From: CAZVFX01 sp964626565
GTDB taxonomy: Bacteria; Myxococcota_A; UBA9042; CAIXZC01
DNA: 64,000 bases
Reading direction: 5' to 3'
Assembly (NCBI GenBank): GCA_964626565.1
Contig: CAZVFX010000006.1
Span: 33,473-97,472 of the forward strand
Shown here: piece after piece, positions 43,101 to 51,690 of the stretch
Layout of the letters: the number at the start of each line of letters is the position of its first letter
Position numbering within the stretch: position 1 is the stretch's first letter
Notes under the pieces: generated by a model
Seen by the model: only the letters and a program-made list of their open reading frames with translations
What the model was told of the DNA's origin: nothing
Database searches by the model: none
Made by a program: the position numbers and the translations under genes

Positions 43101-44189
43101 GGTATCGAGGTCGAAATCTTCCTGCCCCTGGTTCTGTACCCCGGGGCAATTGTCTTCCGCATCCAGCACTCCGTCACCGTCCTTGTCCGTTTCCATGCAG
43201 TCCTTGATGCCGTCGCCGTCGGTGTCCGGGTACTCTTCGTCGGTCTGGCCGTTGCAGTTGTTGTCCAGTCCGTCACACGACTCCGGTTCCGGCAGTTGCG
43301 CCGAGCAGTTGAGCGTTCCGTCGTCGCATGAAAAGGATCCGGTGCAAACTCCCCACTCGTTGGACTCGAAACAGGGCGCACCTTGGGTGCCCTCGTCAAT
43401 CTCCTCGTCGCAGTCGTCGTCCAGGCCGTTGCACTCCTCCTGTTGGGGGACCGGTGCTTCACACTCGGTAAGCCCCGCGGCTGAGCAATGTCGTTCGCCG
43501 TAACACTCTCCCCACTGATTCTCCACGTAGCACCCGGTGCCGGCGCCTTCGTCAACAAACCAGGCCGCACACTCGCACAATCCGTCGTCCTTCACACACT
43601 GGCTTGAGGTGGCCCCTGAAGTGTCGGTGAGGGGCGCACAATGGTAGCCTGAGAGGCACTCGTCGGTGGTAAGGCATTTGCCGCCGCAGAAATTCCCCTG
43701 GGAACCGTATGGGATGCAGGTGTCTCCAGCGTCAACGCCGTTGGTTTGACAGTCGGAGTTGGTGTAGCACGGTTTGCACAGGTTGGCGTGTGCGGGCGCA
43801 CAGATGAAGATCTGGTCGGGGAGGCTGGGCATGTGCAGGGCGCAGGTCCATCCTTCCGGGCACTCTTCGGTGCACGGAACGGTGCACACTTCTCCGTCCG
43901 GGGTAACGACGCAGAAACCGGAGTCGCATTGGGAATCCGACTCGCACGGATATCCGAATCCCCCCGGGTCGATCAGCAACTCGAAATCTGCCGTTTCGTA
44001 GGCCAGCCAGTCGGTGGTCTCTTCTTCGGGAACGGTCAAATCGAACAGCACCTCACCTGACGTTTCGACAGTGTCCACAACATCAGCAGAGGGCATCTCC
44101 CCCGACATGTCTTGTAGTATGGAGGTCTGTCCCCCACCGGAACAAGCCCACAGAACGGCAACCGCGATTACCGGAACAAGTCTTTTCAT
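40179..44189 (-). CDS. giant lipoprotein with MopE-type, TSP3 and fibrinogen-like domains
   Basis: A 1336-residue lipoprotein. GGGGGAAG precedes the ATG; lipobox VLWAC. An acidic linker and Cys-rich modules fill residues 20-250. About ten MopE-type units (CDGLDNDCDEEVDE and variants) flank a long central array of roughly eleven thrombospondin type-3 repeats (DGDGIPNSLDNC, DQDGQGDSCD) that should bind many calcium ions. The last 250 residues begin CGELHELDPGAASGIHEVD and include VWCEMDKDEGGWTLV, the start of a fibrinogen-like recognition domain, a fold that binds glycans. It is built as a Ca-stiffened stalk with a binding head: a likely surface adhesin. Confidence 0.85.
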   Translation of the reverse strand: MKRLVPVIAVAVLWACSGGGQTSILQDMSGEMPSADVVDTVETSGEVLFDLTVPEEETTDWLAYETADFELLIDPGGFGYPCESDSQCDSGFCVVTPDGEVCTVPCTEECPEGWTCALHMPSLPDQIFICAPAHANLCKPCYTNSDCQTNGVDAGDTCIPYGSQGNFCGGKCLTTDECLSGYHCAPLTDTSGATSSQCVKDDGLCECAAWFVDEGAGTGCYVENQWGECYGERHCSAAGLTECEAPVPQQEECNGLDDDCDEEIDEGTQGAPCFESNEWGVCTGSFSCDDGTLNCSAQLPEPESCDGLDNNCNGQTDEEYPDTDGDGIKDCMETDKDGDGVLDAEDNCPGVQNQGQEDFDLDTVGDLCDPDDDNDLVGDDDDCQAYDPSVYPGANEVCNGKDDNCNVVIDEGFSDNDLDGIADCADIDDDNDGHPDELDCLPLDPASFPGAEEKCDDKDNDCDELIDEDFPDTDNDGKADCLDQDMDNDGIPNEVDNCPSIENEGQEDLDQDGQGDSCDADLDGDGIPNSLDNCSLLFNPQQVDLDEDGTGDSCDDDLDGDTVENKDDNCPETPNPGQENNDGDSEGDICDDDLDGDGTANSADNCVGVANPDQLDTDGDGIGDACEKDLDGDGIPDLTDNCVGEENPGQEDCDGDGVGDACQDDDDGDGVLEPPDNCLCLPNPGQEDADQDGIGDPCDTDADGDGIANGLDNCPAVFNPGQADLDGDLIGDACEDDVDGDGIPDQEDNCPLAGNGGQEDLDDDGMGDVCDDDTDGDGDPDETDCAPFDPEIGANADEDCDGSDNNCDGIVDEGFDDNDLDGWKDCVDPDDDNDGDPDATDCAPYNPAVNAGAAEECNGVDDDCNGAVDEGVGLLACGKGECFHVIEACQDGELQFCNPFEGAAPETCDGLDNDCDEEVDEDMGTSSCGLGPCAHTVDNCVDGIPQVCDPLEGSLPEECDGLDNDCDALIDDDLGSVTCGLGECEHTVDNCVGGIPQVCNAEEGVGVEKCDGLDNDCDGEWDEELGTTTCGVGPCQHTVDNCFGGVPQVCDPLEGAELEICGDGVDNDCSGVVDNGCTFAGCGELHELDPGAASGIHEVDPDGQGGEAPFDVWCEMDKDEGGWTLVAVVANDGSRHWNTVAVFQNNSTMGSLNSLTNDFKSPAYRDVEGSDLLIVTDEYEFAFHDLLSDKSFGKFVSDNWPGGCSTSWMHGMPDYYANLTAEQAALFGFTLRGHDDNASCFPDSNENAAISFMAAECCWVNGLGNNTCCNGTWGSHDHSLLKKSRLIPITCGQGGYGAPGVWPCNPQNVTLNSYTGGDVECYDTSCKVGWVRVYVR

Positions 44190-44273
44190 ATTCTTCCCCC
44201 ACCGGAGTCCGTTTGACCGGACCAGTATACAGGAAACGGCGGCGGTCAGCTATCAGCGATCAGCTTCAAAGGC

Positions 44274-44300
44274 GATCCTTCGGCGTTGCTCAGGATGACA
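44274..44300. repeat. REP-like inverted repeat
   Basis: ATCCT (44275-44279) and AGGAT (44292-44296) flank a short GC-rich loop. The wording GATCCTTCGGC...CTCAGGATGACA resembles dispersed intergenic palindromes seen in many GC-rich bacteria. Only one copy was found in this window. It lies in the gap of 139 bases between two minus-strand genes. Confidence 0.3.
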
Positions 44301-44328
44301 TCAACTTTAACCCTGGACCCTGCCTCAT

Positions 44329-46470
44329 CTACGTGCCCGGAAACACGCCGTCGTCTTCTTCACCGGCACCGCCGTCTTCGCCCGCGCCGGAGAGACGCTT
44401 GACTTCGGAGTCGGTGAGCTCCTCGGTGTTTTCCACCGGCAGGCGGCCATCCCAGTAGGCCCGGTCGTACTTATAGATATCGGCGTAGAAGTACATGCGC
44501 CCTTCGTCGGAAGCACCTACGGATGCGTACTCGATATAGATGGGGATCTTGGCGTCCAGCTTGATGTAGTGCTCTTTTTCCTTGTCCAGGATCTTCTGCA
44601 TCTGGCGCTTGGTCACTCCGTTGATCTTCGCCAGGAAGTAGCGGGCGAGGTCCAGCGGCTTATCCAGGCGCATGCAGCCATGGGAGTAAGCTCGGATGGG
44701 CCGGTTGAAGAGCGCCTTTTTGGCAGTGTCGTGAAGGTAGACGCTGTGCTCGTTGGGGAAGAGGAATTTTACCTGTCCCAACGCGTTGCCCGGCCCCGAT
44801 TTCTGGAATATCACCTCGGACCCGTCGGAGTTCATGCGGATGCCGTAGTTATGCTTTTCGAAGAAGTCCGGCTCTTTCTCCAGCTCTTCCAGCAATTCTT
44901 TTTGGAGGCGGGGTGGGGGGAACCAGAACGGGTTGAGCACCACTGTGCTTATCTTCTTGCTGAGAATGGGCGTCAGGTTGAACCGCCCACGCTGCTTCCG
45001 GCTGAGGCTGACCTCTTCCTTGGTGTTGCCCACTACTACGCGATGGACTCGGACCCGCTGGTTGTTCTCCCAGATTTCCAGTTCGAACTGGGGGATGTTC
45101 ACCCGGACGTAGAAGTCCAGGCGGTCCCGGTTGATATCGCTCTCGCGCCAGCGCTGCAGCGACAGTTCGATCTGTTGGACCCGTTTGCCCATTGGCACGT
45201 TGAGGGACGACCGGGTGGAGCGGTCGACGCGGCCGCTCTCGCGGAGCTGATGCATGTGCTGGTAATCTTTCAGCGCACCCAGCACCGTCTTGCCGAACGC
45301 GTCATCAATCTGGTTCTCATGAAGGTAGCCTTCCAGCGCCAGGCGGCGGGTGAGTTTCAGCACCTCCGGGCCGCGCTTGCCCTTCTTCAGGTTCTTCTTC
45401 ACCTTTATCTTGTCAATCTCTCCCGCATCCCGCAGTCCTTTGTAGAAGACCAACCCGTTCCTCAGCTTGTCGTAGGTGGGGTTGATGGGAATGAGGTCGA
45501 CCAGGTATTTGGCGAAGCTCGGGTCGGCCCGCTGGAACTCCTCACGCAGGTTTTCACGGAACTTAACGTGTGACAGGGACAACTCGGGAGTCACCCTGAA
45601 GGGGTGGGTCCGGTAGATGTACTTGAAGTCCAGGATGAACTTGAAGAATCCCCGCAGAAGGACGATGTCGATCTCCTGCACCCGGGCGTTGAGCTTTTTC
45701 TTGGCCTGGAGCAGGTTGGGATAGAACTTGGCCATGTCGCGGATGAGTACTGAGTCCTTGTTGACGAATCCTCTCTCCGCCAGCGCGGCCTTGAGCTCCG
45801 TTTCCGAGGGAATGGACTGGTATTGCTCCAGCAGTTCCCACAACTCCCGGGCCCTGGGGTTCGTCAGGCCCTTCCTCGCCTGCGCATAATCGTCGACCAC
45901 CGATTCCAGAGTCTCCAGCGACCCCCTGAGTTGCGGGATACGGTAGCTCTTTTCGTCCAGCCCATGAGTCGATATTTCGAGCAGCAACTCTTTGAGTTGG
46001 CGTCCCTCCTCGGTGAGTGTGGGGACCTTGTCGTTGTATTCGAAGAACAGCGGCTTGTGCCGATGCGAAGTATAGATCTCCCGCATGAGCGAGATGAAGT
46101 GCTTCGAGTCGCGGATGCGCCGCTCAAAGGTCTCCCGGTAGCGGCTGGCGAAAATGGTGTCCTTGGAGAATTTGGACTCCATGAAGTCCAGCAAATCTTC
46201 GGCCAGAATCGCGACCTTGTCTTCCTCTTCGGGCGGCAGCGGGGTAGGGACCTTCTTGGGGATCTTTATCCCCGGGCCGGCCTTCTTCTCTCCGCCGTCT
46301 TTGTCTTTTTCACCTTTGTCTTTGGCCTTTTTGTCTATGTCCGTGCGGGCAGTTTCTTCCTTCTTCTTGTCGTCTTTCTTGCTGTTACCGCACGAGATGG
46401 CGAGTACGAACGAGACGAACAGGACTGCAAGAAGCCCGGCCAGCAGAAACATGAAGCGAGACTTGTTCAT
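44329..46470 (-). CDS. L,D-transpeptidase (YcbB/LdtD-like, YkuD domain)
   Basis: A 713-residue membrane-anchored enzyme. The start at 46470 (MNKSRFMFLL) follows CGGAG by a short gap; upstream in-frame starts lack one. An N-terminal hydrophobic segment ends at AISC, possibly a lipobox. A Lys/Glu/Asp-rich linker (residues 30-75) follows. Residues about 90-370 are helical, a peptidoglycan-binding domain lies around 380-450, and the YkuD domain carries SHGCMRL with H597 and catalytic C599. Length and layout match YcbB-type enzymes, which form 3-3 crosslinks or attach lipoproteins to peptidoglycan. It lies 50 bases after the ParA-like gene. Confidence 0.88.
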   Translation of the reverse strand: MNKSRFMFLLAGLLAVLFVSFVLAISCGNSKKDDKKKEETARTDIDKKAKDKGEKDKDGGEKKAGPGIKIPKKVPTPLPPEEEDKVAILAEDLLDFMESKFSKDTIFASRYRETFERRIRDSKHFISLMREIYTSHRHKPLFFEYNDKVPTLTEEGRQLKELLLEISTHGLDEKSYRIPQLRGSLETLESVVDDYAQARKGLTNPRARELWELLEQYQSIPSETELKAALAERGFVNKDSVLIRDMAKFYPNLLQAKKKLNARVQEIDIVLLRGFFKFILDFKYIYRTHPFRVTPELSLSHVKFRENLREEFQRADPSFAKYLVDLIPINPTYDKLRNGLVFYKGLRDAGEIDKIKVKKNLKKGKRGPEVLKLTRRLALEGYLHENQIDDAFGKTVLGALKDYQHMHQLRESGRVDRSTRSSLNVPMGKRVQQIELSLQRWRESDINRDRLDFYVRVNIPQFELEIWENNQRVRVHRVVVGNTKEEVSLSRKQRGRFNLTPILSKKISTVVLNPFWFPPPRLQKELLEELEKEPDFFEKHNYGIRMNSDGSEVIFQKSGPGNALGQVKFLFPNEHSVYLHDTAKKALFNRPIRAYSHGCMRLDKPLDLARYFLAKINGVTKRQMQKILDKEKEHYIKLDAKIPIYIEYASVGASDEGRMYFYADIYKYDRAYWDGRLPVENTEELTDSEVKRLSGAGEDGGAGEEDDGVFPGT

Positions 46471-46520
46471 AATTCTCCGACGCATGATGCAACCCACTGT
46501 ACAAGATAGAGACCGCTACA

Positions 46521-47369
46521 TCAAGCTTCAATGCGGTCGAGAAGCTCCTCGGCGGCTGAGCGGAAACCGTCCGCGGCCTTTGCTCCGGGGGCGAAATCGT
46601 ACACCGGCTGGCCGTGCAGGCACGCGCGGGCCACCGCAGTGTTGTTGGGAATCGCCTGGTCCATGAGCAGGCTTCCGAAGCGCTGCTCTATCATCGCGGT
46701 CAACTCACGGTTGATGATGCGGTTCCGGCCGTCCAGCCTTGATACGATCACCCCGGCAATTTCCACCGGCAGGGAGAGACGCTCCCGAATGGTTGCCACC
46801 GCCTGGGAGATGTCCGAAACTCCCTCAATCCCCAGCAGCGACAGGTCGGTGGGCACCAGCACATACTGGGACGCGACCAGCGCGTTGAGCGTCAGCGTGT
46901 CCAGATTGGGCGGGCAGTCGATGAGCACGAGGTCGAACATGTCCTCCGCCTTTTCCATGGCCGATTTGAGCACGAACTCTCTGCCGATCCGGGTCGCCAG
47001 CATGAGCTGAGCCTGCTCCAGGCTGGAGTCGGCCGGCACCACCCACAGGTTCGGAAGGTCGGTGGGCAGACAGGCGTCCAGGAGTGAGCCCTTGTTGTCA
47101 ATGAAGATTGACGACAGCGGTTGGGCCCGTTCGCCCTTGTGTACCAGCGAATTCAGCGCGGTGAGTACGTGTCCCTGGGGGTCAAGATCCAGGACCAGAA
47201 CCCGCATATGGTGCCAGCGGGCCGCGGCCACCGCCAGGTGAACCGCGGTCGTGGTTTTGCCCACACCCCCTTTCCGGGAGCAGACCGAGACCGTGACAGA
47301 CCGGGTTTGACGACCCATGTTCTTGGCCGCTTTCCATTTCAGGATTCCGTCCGTAATTGTTCCAAGCAT
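46521..47369 (-). CDS. ParA/MinD-family partition ATPase
   Basis: A 282-residue P-loop ATPase. The deviant Walker A is RKGGVGKTT with signature K33 and catalytic K38; Walker A' is DLDPQGH; Walker B is VLIDCPPNLD. GGAGG lies six bases before the ATG. No parB gene or parS site was seen nearby, so it is unlikely to be the chromosomal partition pair. Orphan ParA proteins position other cargo such as chemoreceptors, pili or carboxysomes. The next gene is an L,D-transpeptidase, which might hint at a cell-wall cargo, but that is speculation. Confidence 0.85.
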   Translation of the reverse strand: MLGTITDGILKWKAAKNMGRQTRSVTVSVCSRKGGVGKTTTAVHLAVAAARWHHMRVLVLDLDPQGHVLTALNSLVHKGERAQPLSSIFIDNKGSLLDACLPTDLPNLWVVPADSSLEQAQLMLATRIGREFVLKSAMEKAEDMFDLVLIDCPPNLDTLTLNALVASQYVLVPTDLSLLGIEGVSDISQAVATIRERLSLPVEIAGVIVSRLDGRNRIINRELTAMIEQRFGSLLMDQAIPNNTAVARACLHGQPVYDFAPGAKAADGFRSAAEELLDRIEA

Positions 47370-47387
47370 ATGCCACCTCCGTCACTT

Positions 47388-47417
47388 CAATTAGATCTTA
47401 AAAAGAGGAGGTGTCAA
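47388..47417 (-). promoter_or_regulatory. promoter for the ParA-like gene
   Basis: Minus-strand TTGACA (47412-47417), 18-base spacer, TAATTG (47388-47393). The same -10 hexamer is used by the redox operon promoter at 39216. Confidence 0.5.
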
Positions 47418-47450
47418 AAAAGCTTACTAAAGATCGATCTTCATGCTGGA

Positions 47451-50234
47451 TCAGAAAGGTACGTACGCCTTTCCGTCCAGCACCTTGGTGCCGAGGAAGT
47501 TCAGGTAGTGAAGATTGGCATCGGGGCGTTCGAAAATCACGAAGTGCCCTTCTCCGTCAACCGGGGCGTATTCCACCGTAAGACCGGTGGACACCTTTCT
47601 GGGCAGAAGCACCAGTTGGACGCCCCCGAACTTCTCGAACAAGGAGAAGTCGCACAGTCCGGAACCGGAGCAGGGCGGCTTGCACTGCGGTTGCTCGCCG
47701 GGGTTGAGGCATTTGCCGAAGACGCACTTTGTGCCCGAATCGCAGCCGCTGTTGCAGGGCAGCACAGGCTCGCTGACGCAGCTCAACAACGAGGGGCCGG
47801 GAGCGACCACGGAACGCATGGCTCCTGCCAGCGACTTCATGGTTTTCGGGGGTGTGTGAAGGTCTTCCAATCCCAGCGGATGCAACACCGTCACCGAGTG
47901 GCCGTCGATAGGCTCGAAGAAGTAGTGTTTGGCGTAGTTGATGGGGTCCACCGGCTCATAGTAGTGCTGGAGCAGGGCCAACACCGGGTGGGTGCGGGAT
48001 ATGTTCTCATCCTGCAGCGCCACGATAACGCCGTCCTTGACGTCTACCGGGCTGCTCTTTCGCAGCAGGGACTCTACCAGGCCGCCGCCGGTGCCGCTCA
48101 AGATTACGGTGGAAATCTCCTCCATAAACGGCGCGGCCAGGGCGCCGGAGATGCCGCCCTGGGAGTGGCCCAGGAACATGACGTTGTCCGGATCGAGGCT
48201 GAGTTCAACGTCCGCGATGTCCGGCGCCGCATCGGCCCATCCCTTCATAACCCTGGCCATGAACAGGGTCTCCGCCGCGGACTGGTAGAAATTGCCCAAG
48301 GCGGCCTTGGGATTGCGGAAGTTGAACACCAGAGCGTCGGGGTCCAGCGGTGCGGGGCCGACCCGGGGACCGTGCAGCACCTGGTCCCATCCAAAGGTGG
48401 CCAGGGGCACGTCGCGGTCATACTGCTCGGTGTCGGGGTTCCACACCTTCAAGTTGGACATTTCTCCCGCCACCGATGGCTTCAGGTGACTGGTGAAGCC
48501 TCCCCCGGTGCCGTGGCCGTAAAGCACCACGGGCCAACCGTTTGCCGGCGCCTCGCCCTTGGGTATGGTGAGGGTGAAACAAACTTCTTCCAGCTCCTGG
48601 TTCACCGTCGGATGCCCATACGCGTCCCAGACCAATCCGCCGCCGTCTTCCGGCTCAAGGAACGGCTTCTCACCCATCTGCTGAAAGGTGGGTATCTTCA
48701 CCTTGCCCTGGATTTCATGGTAGTCGGGGTGGGGCCCCATGCAGCCACGTTCGTGAAGGTCGCCCGCCAGACCGTCGTCGCAGGGGGAGACGTGATTCCC
48801 GTCGCACAAAACCGCATCGGTGATCTTCACTAACTGCACGCTGTCCGAATGGAGCTTCTCCTTGAACTTGGCCATACCGTTCAACGGGTCGTAGGTGGTG
48901 AACACCGCAGCGCCGATTACCGACGATTTGTTGAGGTCCAGGTTCGACGCTTCATTGCTGGCCAGGAAGTCCCTCAGTTTTGCGTATTTCCCCCACGCCT
49001 TCTTCATGTCTCCATCGTCAGGTGCGCTGTCCGACAGCATCGCCTTGAAATCGGCATCTTGTTCGAAGTCCCTCAGCGCGCCTCCTTCCTCCGCAGCAGA
49101 CGCTTGGATGGAATCGTGCAGAAGTACCGCATAGGTGCGGTTGCCTCTGAGGGGCCGGGCCCAGGGAACGTGGAGCGCAATATAGTTGCGGCAGATGTAC
49201 AATCCTCTGCCGGTGCTGGCGACCCAGGAGAACTCAATGGGCTTGCCATAGGAGTCGGCGGGGTCGGTGATGTCCACCAGAAAGACGTTCTTGTCACCCC
49301 CTTTCGGGTTGATGGTGCTGAGTTTCGGTTCAGTGCTGAAGCGTACGAAAATCACCGGATTGGTCCCAAACCCTTCCAGGTCCTCCTGCATCGCCTTGAT
49401 CACCCGCTGCGCGACGTCGTAGCCTACTGCACCCGGTCCCGGGGTAGGGTGGCCGGTGAGATCCATGTGTCCGTCAACAATGCGGATGTCGTTGGGGAAG
49501 GGGAGGCGATAGAAGTCCTTCAACGGTTGGCCGTTGCGCGGCACTTCGAAAAGCACTCTGGGCTCACCGCCCATTTCCTTCGTGGATTCACACTCCTCGC
49601 CGGTAAACAACGGTATCTGGCCGCCCATGATCCCACAGGCGCCATCTGCTCCACAATAGAGGCCCGCCTTGCAATCGCCGGCGTCGTCACATTCGCCCCC
49701 CACATCCTCGCTCCCTTCCTCCTGGCAAACTCCGGTGAAGGAAACAATCTTGCAGTACAGCCCCTTCTTGCAGTCCGCCTCCGTGGTGCACAGGTCCCAC
49801 TCCTCGCCGTCACCTTCGGGCCCGCAAGTCTTGGGCTGGCTGAGATTCTCGGTGTCGATGGAGCAGACCAGACCGTCGTTGCAATCCTCCGACTTGTTGC
49901 AAAGGAATCCTTCCGAGCCCGGGTCAAGCTCAGCGCAGACCCCTGACGCACAGGCGAGACCTACCGGGCAAGGTTCATCCGCAGAGCAGGGCAGACCAGT
50001 GCCCTCGAGCTTGCACACTCCGCCTGCGCACGACGCTCCGATAATGCATTCGGCTGTGGCCTGGCACGCCTCACCGGGACCAAGTCCTGCCAATGTCTGC
50101 TCGCCGGTACCCGGCTCCACCACATCATCAGGGTCGTCGGGCGAAAGAGTTCGGCCCGTGGAGAACATGCTGCACGAAACCGCGCCCACCAGGAAACAGG
50201 CGGCAAGAGCCGGCAATATCCTTCTGATTAGCAT
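47451..50234 (-). CDS. large Cys-rich lipoprotein with alpha/beta-hydrolase domain
   Basis: A 927-residue lipoprotein. GAGGTAG precedes the ATG at 50234; the lipobox is AVSC. Residues about 50-230 hold Cys-rich modules (CQATAECIIGASCAGGVC). Residues about 240-800 resemble large bacterial extracellular lipases/hydrolases: WPVVLYGHGTGGG supplies an oxyanion-hole region and GHSQGG the nucleophile elbow (Ser), with a His later (GHSVTVLHP). A second Cys-rich insert (CNSGCDSGTKCVFGKC) lies near residue 820, then GEGHFVIFERPDANLHY, which may carry the catalytic His. An exported esterase or lipase is likely; the substrate is unknown. Confidence 0.75.
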   Translation of the reverse strand: MLIRRILPALAACFLVGAVSCSMFSTGRTLSPDDPDDVVEPGTGEQTLAGLGPGEACQATAECIIGASCAGGVCKLEGTGLPCSADEPCPVGLACASGVCAELDPGSEGFLCNKSEDCNDGLVCSIDTENLSQPKTCGPEGDGEEWDLCTTEADCKKGLYCKIVSFTGVCQEEGSEDVGGECDDAGDCKAGLYCGADGACGIMGGQIPLFTGEECESTKEMGGEPRVLFEVPRNGQPLKDFYRLPFPNDIRIVDGHMDLTGHPTPGPGAVGYDVAQRVIKAMQEDLEGFGTNPVIFVRFSTEPKLSTINPKGGDKNVFLVDITDPADSYGKPIEFSWVASTGRGLYICRNYIALHVPWARPLRGNRTYAVLLHDSIQASAAEEGGALRDFEQDADFKAMLSDSAPDDGDMKKAWGKYAKLRDFLASNEASNLDLNKSSVIGAAVFTTYDPLNGMAKFKEKLHSDSVQLVKITDAVLCDGNHVSPCDDGLAGDLHERGCMGPHPDYHEIQGKVKIPTFQQMGEKPFLEPEDGGGLVWDAYGHPTVNQELEEVCFTLTIPKGEAPANGWPVVLYGHGTGGGFTSHLKPSVAGEMSNLKVWNPDTEQYDRDVPLATFGWDQVLHGPRVGPAPLDPDALVFNFRNPKAALGNFYQSAAETLFMARVMKGWADAAPDIADVELSLDPDNVMFLGHSQGGISGALAAPFMEEISTVILSGTGGGLVESLLRKSSPVDVKDGVIVALQDENISRTHPVLALLQHYYEPVDPINYAKHYFFEPIDGHSVTVLHPLGLEDLHTPPKTMKSLAGAMRSVVAPGPSLLSCVSEPVLPCNSGCDSGTKCVFGKCLNPGEQPQCKPPCSGSGLCDFSLFEKFGGVQLVLLPRKVSTGLTVEYAPVDGEGHFVIFERPDANLHYLNFLGTKVLDGKAYVPF

Positions 50235-50279
50235 CGACACTACCTCTATCAATCGTTCTTCGGTTCAAAGCAATGCTTA

Positions 50280-50308
50280 ACGATACCCACGAAAGGGCCA
50301 TAATTCAA
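50280..50308 (-). promoter_or_regulatory. promoter for the hydrolase lipoprotein
   Basis: Minus-strand TTGAAT (50303-50308), 17-base spacer, TATCGT (50280-50285). Confidence 0.5.
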
Positions 50309-50314
50309 CAGAAG

Positions 50315-51535
50315 CTATTGACGGTTTATGATGCCTCTCGTTTCATGCATAATCTCCCTCTCAAATTCCTCCAGTTGCCCGCCCGCCGACTGTTGGAAAC
50401 TAGAGAAGATCTGGGATGCCACGAGTGCCAGGATCACCAGCCCCATAACTGCTGATACGACCATGGAAAGAACCTTGCCCCGCGCCGCAGCGGTATGCTC
50501 CAGTTCTTCCTGAATATCCCCGAACGCTTTCTCCAATTCGCCTGCCTGCTCCCCTGTTGCGACGATGATGATGTGCTTGCGTTCGGTGAGGGGAGCCAGC
50601 GCAGTGGTGAGGCTTTCCCCCCGATCCAATGCCCGCACCGCACCCAGCGTCAACTCTCTGTTGGCCGCGCTGCTCCACGTTCGTGACGCCAGTTCAAGCG
50701 CCACCTTGATCGGCAATCCGCTGGTGAGACCCACCTTCAGGATGAGAAAGAACAGCGCCCTTCGTCTGGGGAAGAGCCTTCGTTCCAGCCCGCCGGGAAA
50801 GAACGCCGACAAACTGGAGGAGAAGGTGACCGCCGCGCGCCAGACCAACCAGCCCAGCGCAAGGAGCGAAATCAGGGTAAACAGGCGGGAGACCACTTCT
50901 CCCACATATTGCTCCGTTCCCCCCAGCACCAGAGTCGGCGCCGGAAGGATCAGGCAGGACAGTATGAGCACAACCATGGGATAGGCCAGGTTGAGCAACA
51001 GTTTCCGGCCTCCGGCCAGGGTCGCCTCCTCCATCTTCGCCAGCTCCTCGAGCCCGCCGGGAAGCTGTCCTGTTTGCTCACCCGCCTCCACCAGCGAAAG
51101 ATGCAGAGGCGGGAAGAAACCGGTGGACTCCAGCGAGGAAGCCAGGGTCGAACCCTGTTCAACCCGCGCCATGGTTTGCGCAGACATGGACTTGAGCCGG
51201 CCGGTGGAGGTGTCGGCGATAGTCTTCATGCCATCGGTGATGCTGACGCCGGATGTGAGCAGGCGGGCCAGGCTGGTATAGAAATCACGTCGTGCGCGCA
51301 CCGGCGGCGAAAGGAAATTCAATCCCCTCACTGCGAGAGGCATGTGAGCGGGTTGCGTCTTGAACTTTGGTTTTGGCGCCGGCCGGGGAGACGGTGCCTT
51401 GGGCCTCTCCACAGGGGCGGGCGGTTCGGTTCCCGGACCCGGCTCGCGGCGGTTGAGGAACTTCGCGAAAACCACTCCGCAGTAGATGCATTCGACGCTC
51501 TCAGGCTGTTCCTTACCGCACTTGGGACACTTCAT
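50315..51535 (-). CDS. PilC/GspF-like membrane protein with N-terminal zinc ribbon
   Basis: A 406-residue protein. The start at 51535 gives a zinc ribbon from the first residue (C3, C6, C16, C19). A Pro-rich linker (residues 30-70) leads to two T2SSF repeats with GVSITDGMKTIAD and GLPIKVALELAS, and three membrane spans near LAYPMVVLILSCLIL, LFTLISLLALGWLVW and VVSAVMGLVILALVA. Such proteins form the inner-membrane platform of type IV pili and type II secretion. No secretion ATPase, pilin or secretin lies nearby, and the zinc ribbon is an unusual addition. An extended -10 seven bases upstream suggests a leaderless mRNA. Confidence 0.8.
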   Translation of the reverse strand: MKCPKCGKEQPESVECIYCGVVFAKFLNRREPGPGTEPPAPVERPKAPSPRPAPKPKFKTQPAHMPLAVRGLNFLSPPVRARRDFYTSLARLLTSGVSITDGMKTIADTSTGRLKSMSAQTMARVEQGSTLASSLESTGFFPPLHLSLVEAGEQTGQLPGGLEELAKMEEATLAGGRKLLLNLAYPMVVLILSCLILPAPTLVLGGTEQYVGEVVSRLFTLISLLALGWLVWRAAVTFSSSLSAFFPGGLERRLFPRRRALFFLILKVGLTSGLPIKVALELASRTWSSAANRELTLGAVRALDRGESLTTALAPLTERKHIIIVATGEQAGELEKAFGDIQEELEHTAAARGKVLSMVVSAVMGLVILALVASQIFSSFQQSAGGQLEEFEREIMHETRGIINRQ

Positions 51536-51542
51536 ATGCGCA

Positions 51543-51551
51543 AGTATACCA
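51543..51551 (-). promoter_or_regulatory. extended -10 promoter giving a probably leaderless mRNA
   Basis: Minus-strand TGGTATACT, an extended -10. It ends seven bases before the ATG at 51535. No good -35 and no ribosome site were found. Confidence 0.45.
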
Positions 51552-51579
51552 CGGCCGCGTGGGGGGAGTAGAGAAATAG

Positions 51580-51607
51580 TTGCGACCCGACCGTATCGGG
51601 TTACCAT
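51580..51607 (+). promoter_or_regulatory. possible promoter for the HD-GYP/sigma-factor genes
   Basis: TTGCGA (51580-51585), 16-base spacer, TACCAT (51602-51607). It would leave a leader of about 75 bases before the ATG at 51691. Confidence 0.35.
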
Positions 51608-51690
51608 CAACCCTGAGGCCTGTGCGCGCTTATGGCGCCCGCCGGGTCGCCGTCAACGGAGGGTAGGCGGAACATAGGAAGGTGGACTTC

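Noticed and set aside
41538..43331. Plus-strand open frame of 597 codons
   Set aside because: It is the antisense of the Asp/Cys-rich repeats of the MopE/TSP3 gene and is a Val/Ile-rich artefact of repeat codons.
40179..44189. CRISPR-like direct repeats
   Set aside because: The repeats are in frame and encode Asp/Cys modules; unit length and spacing vary as in protein repeats.
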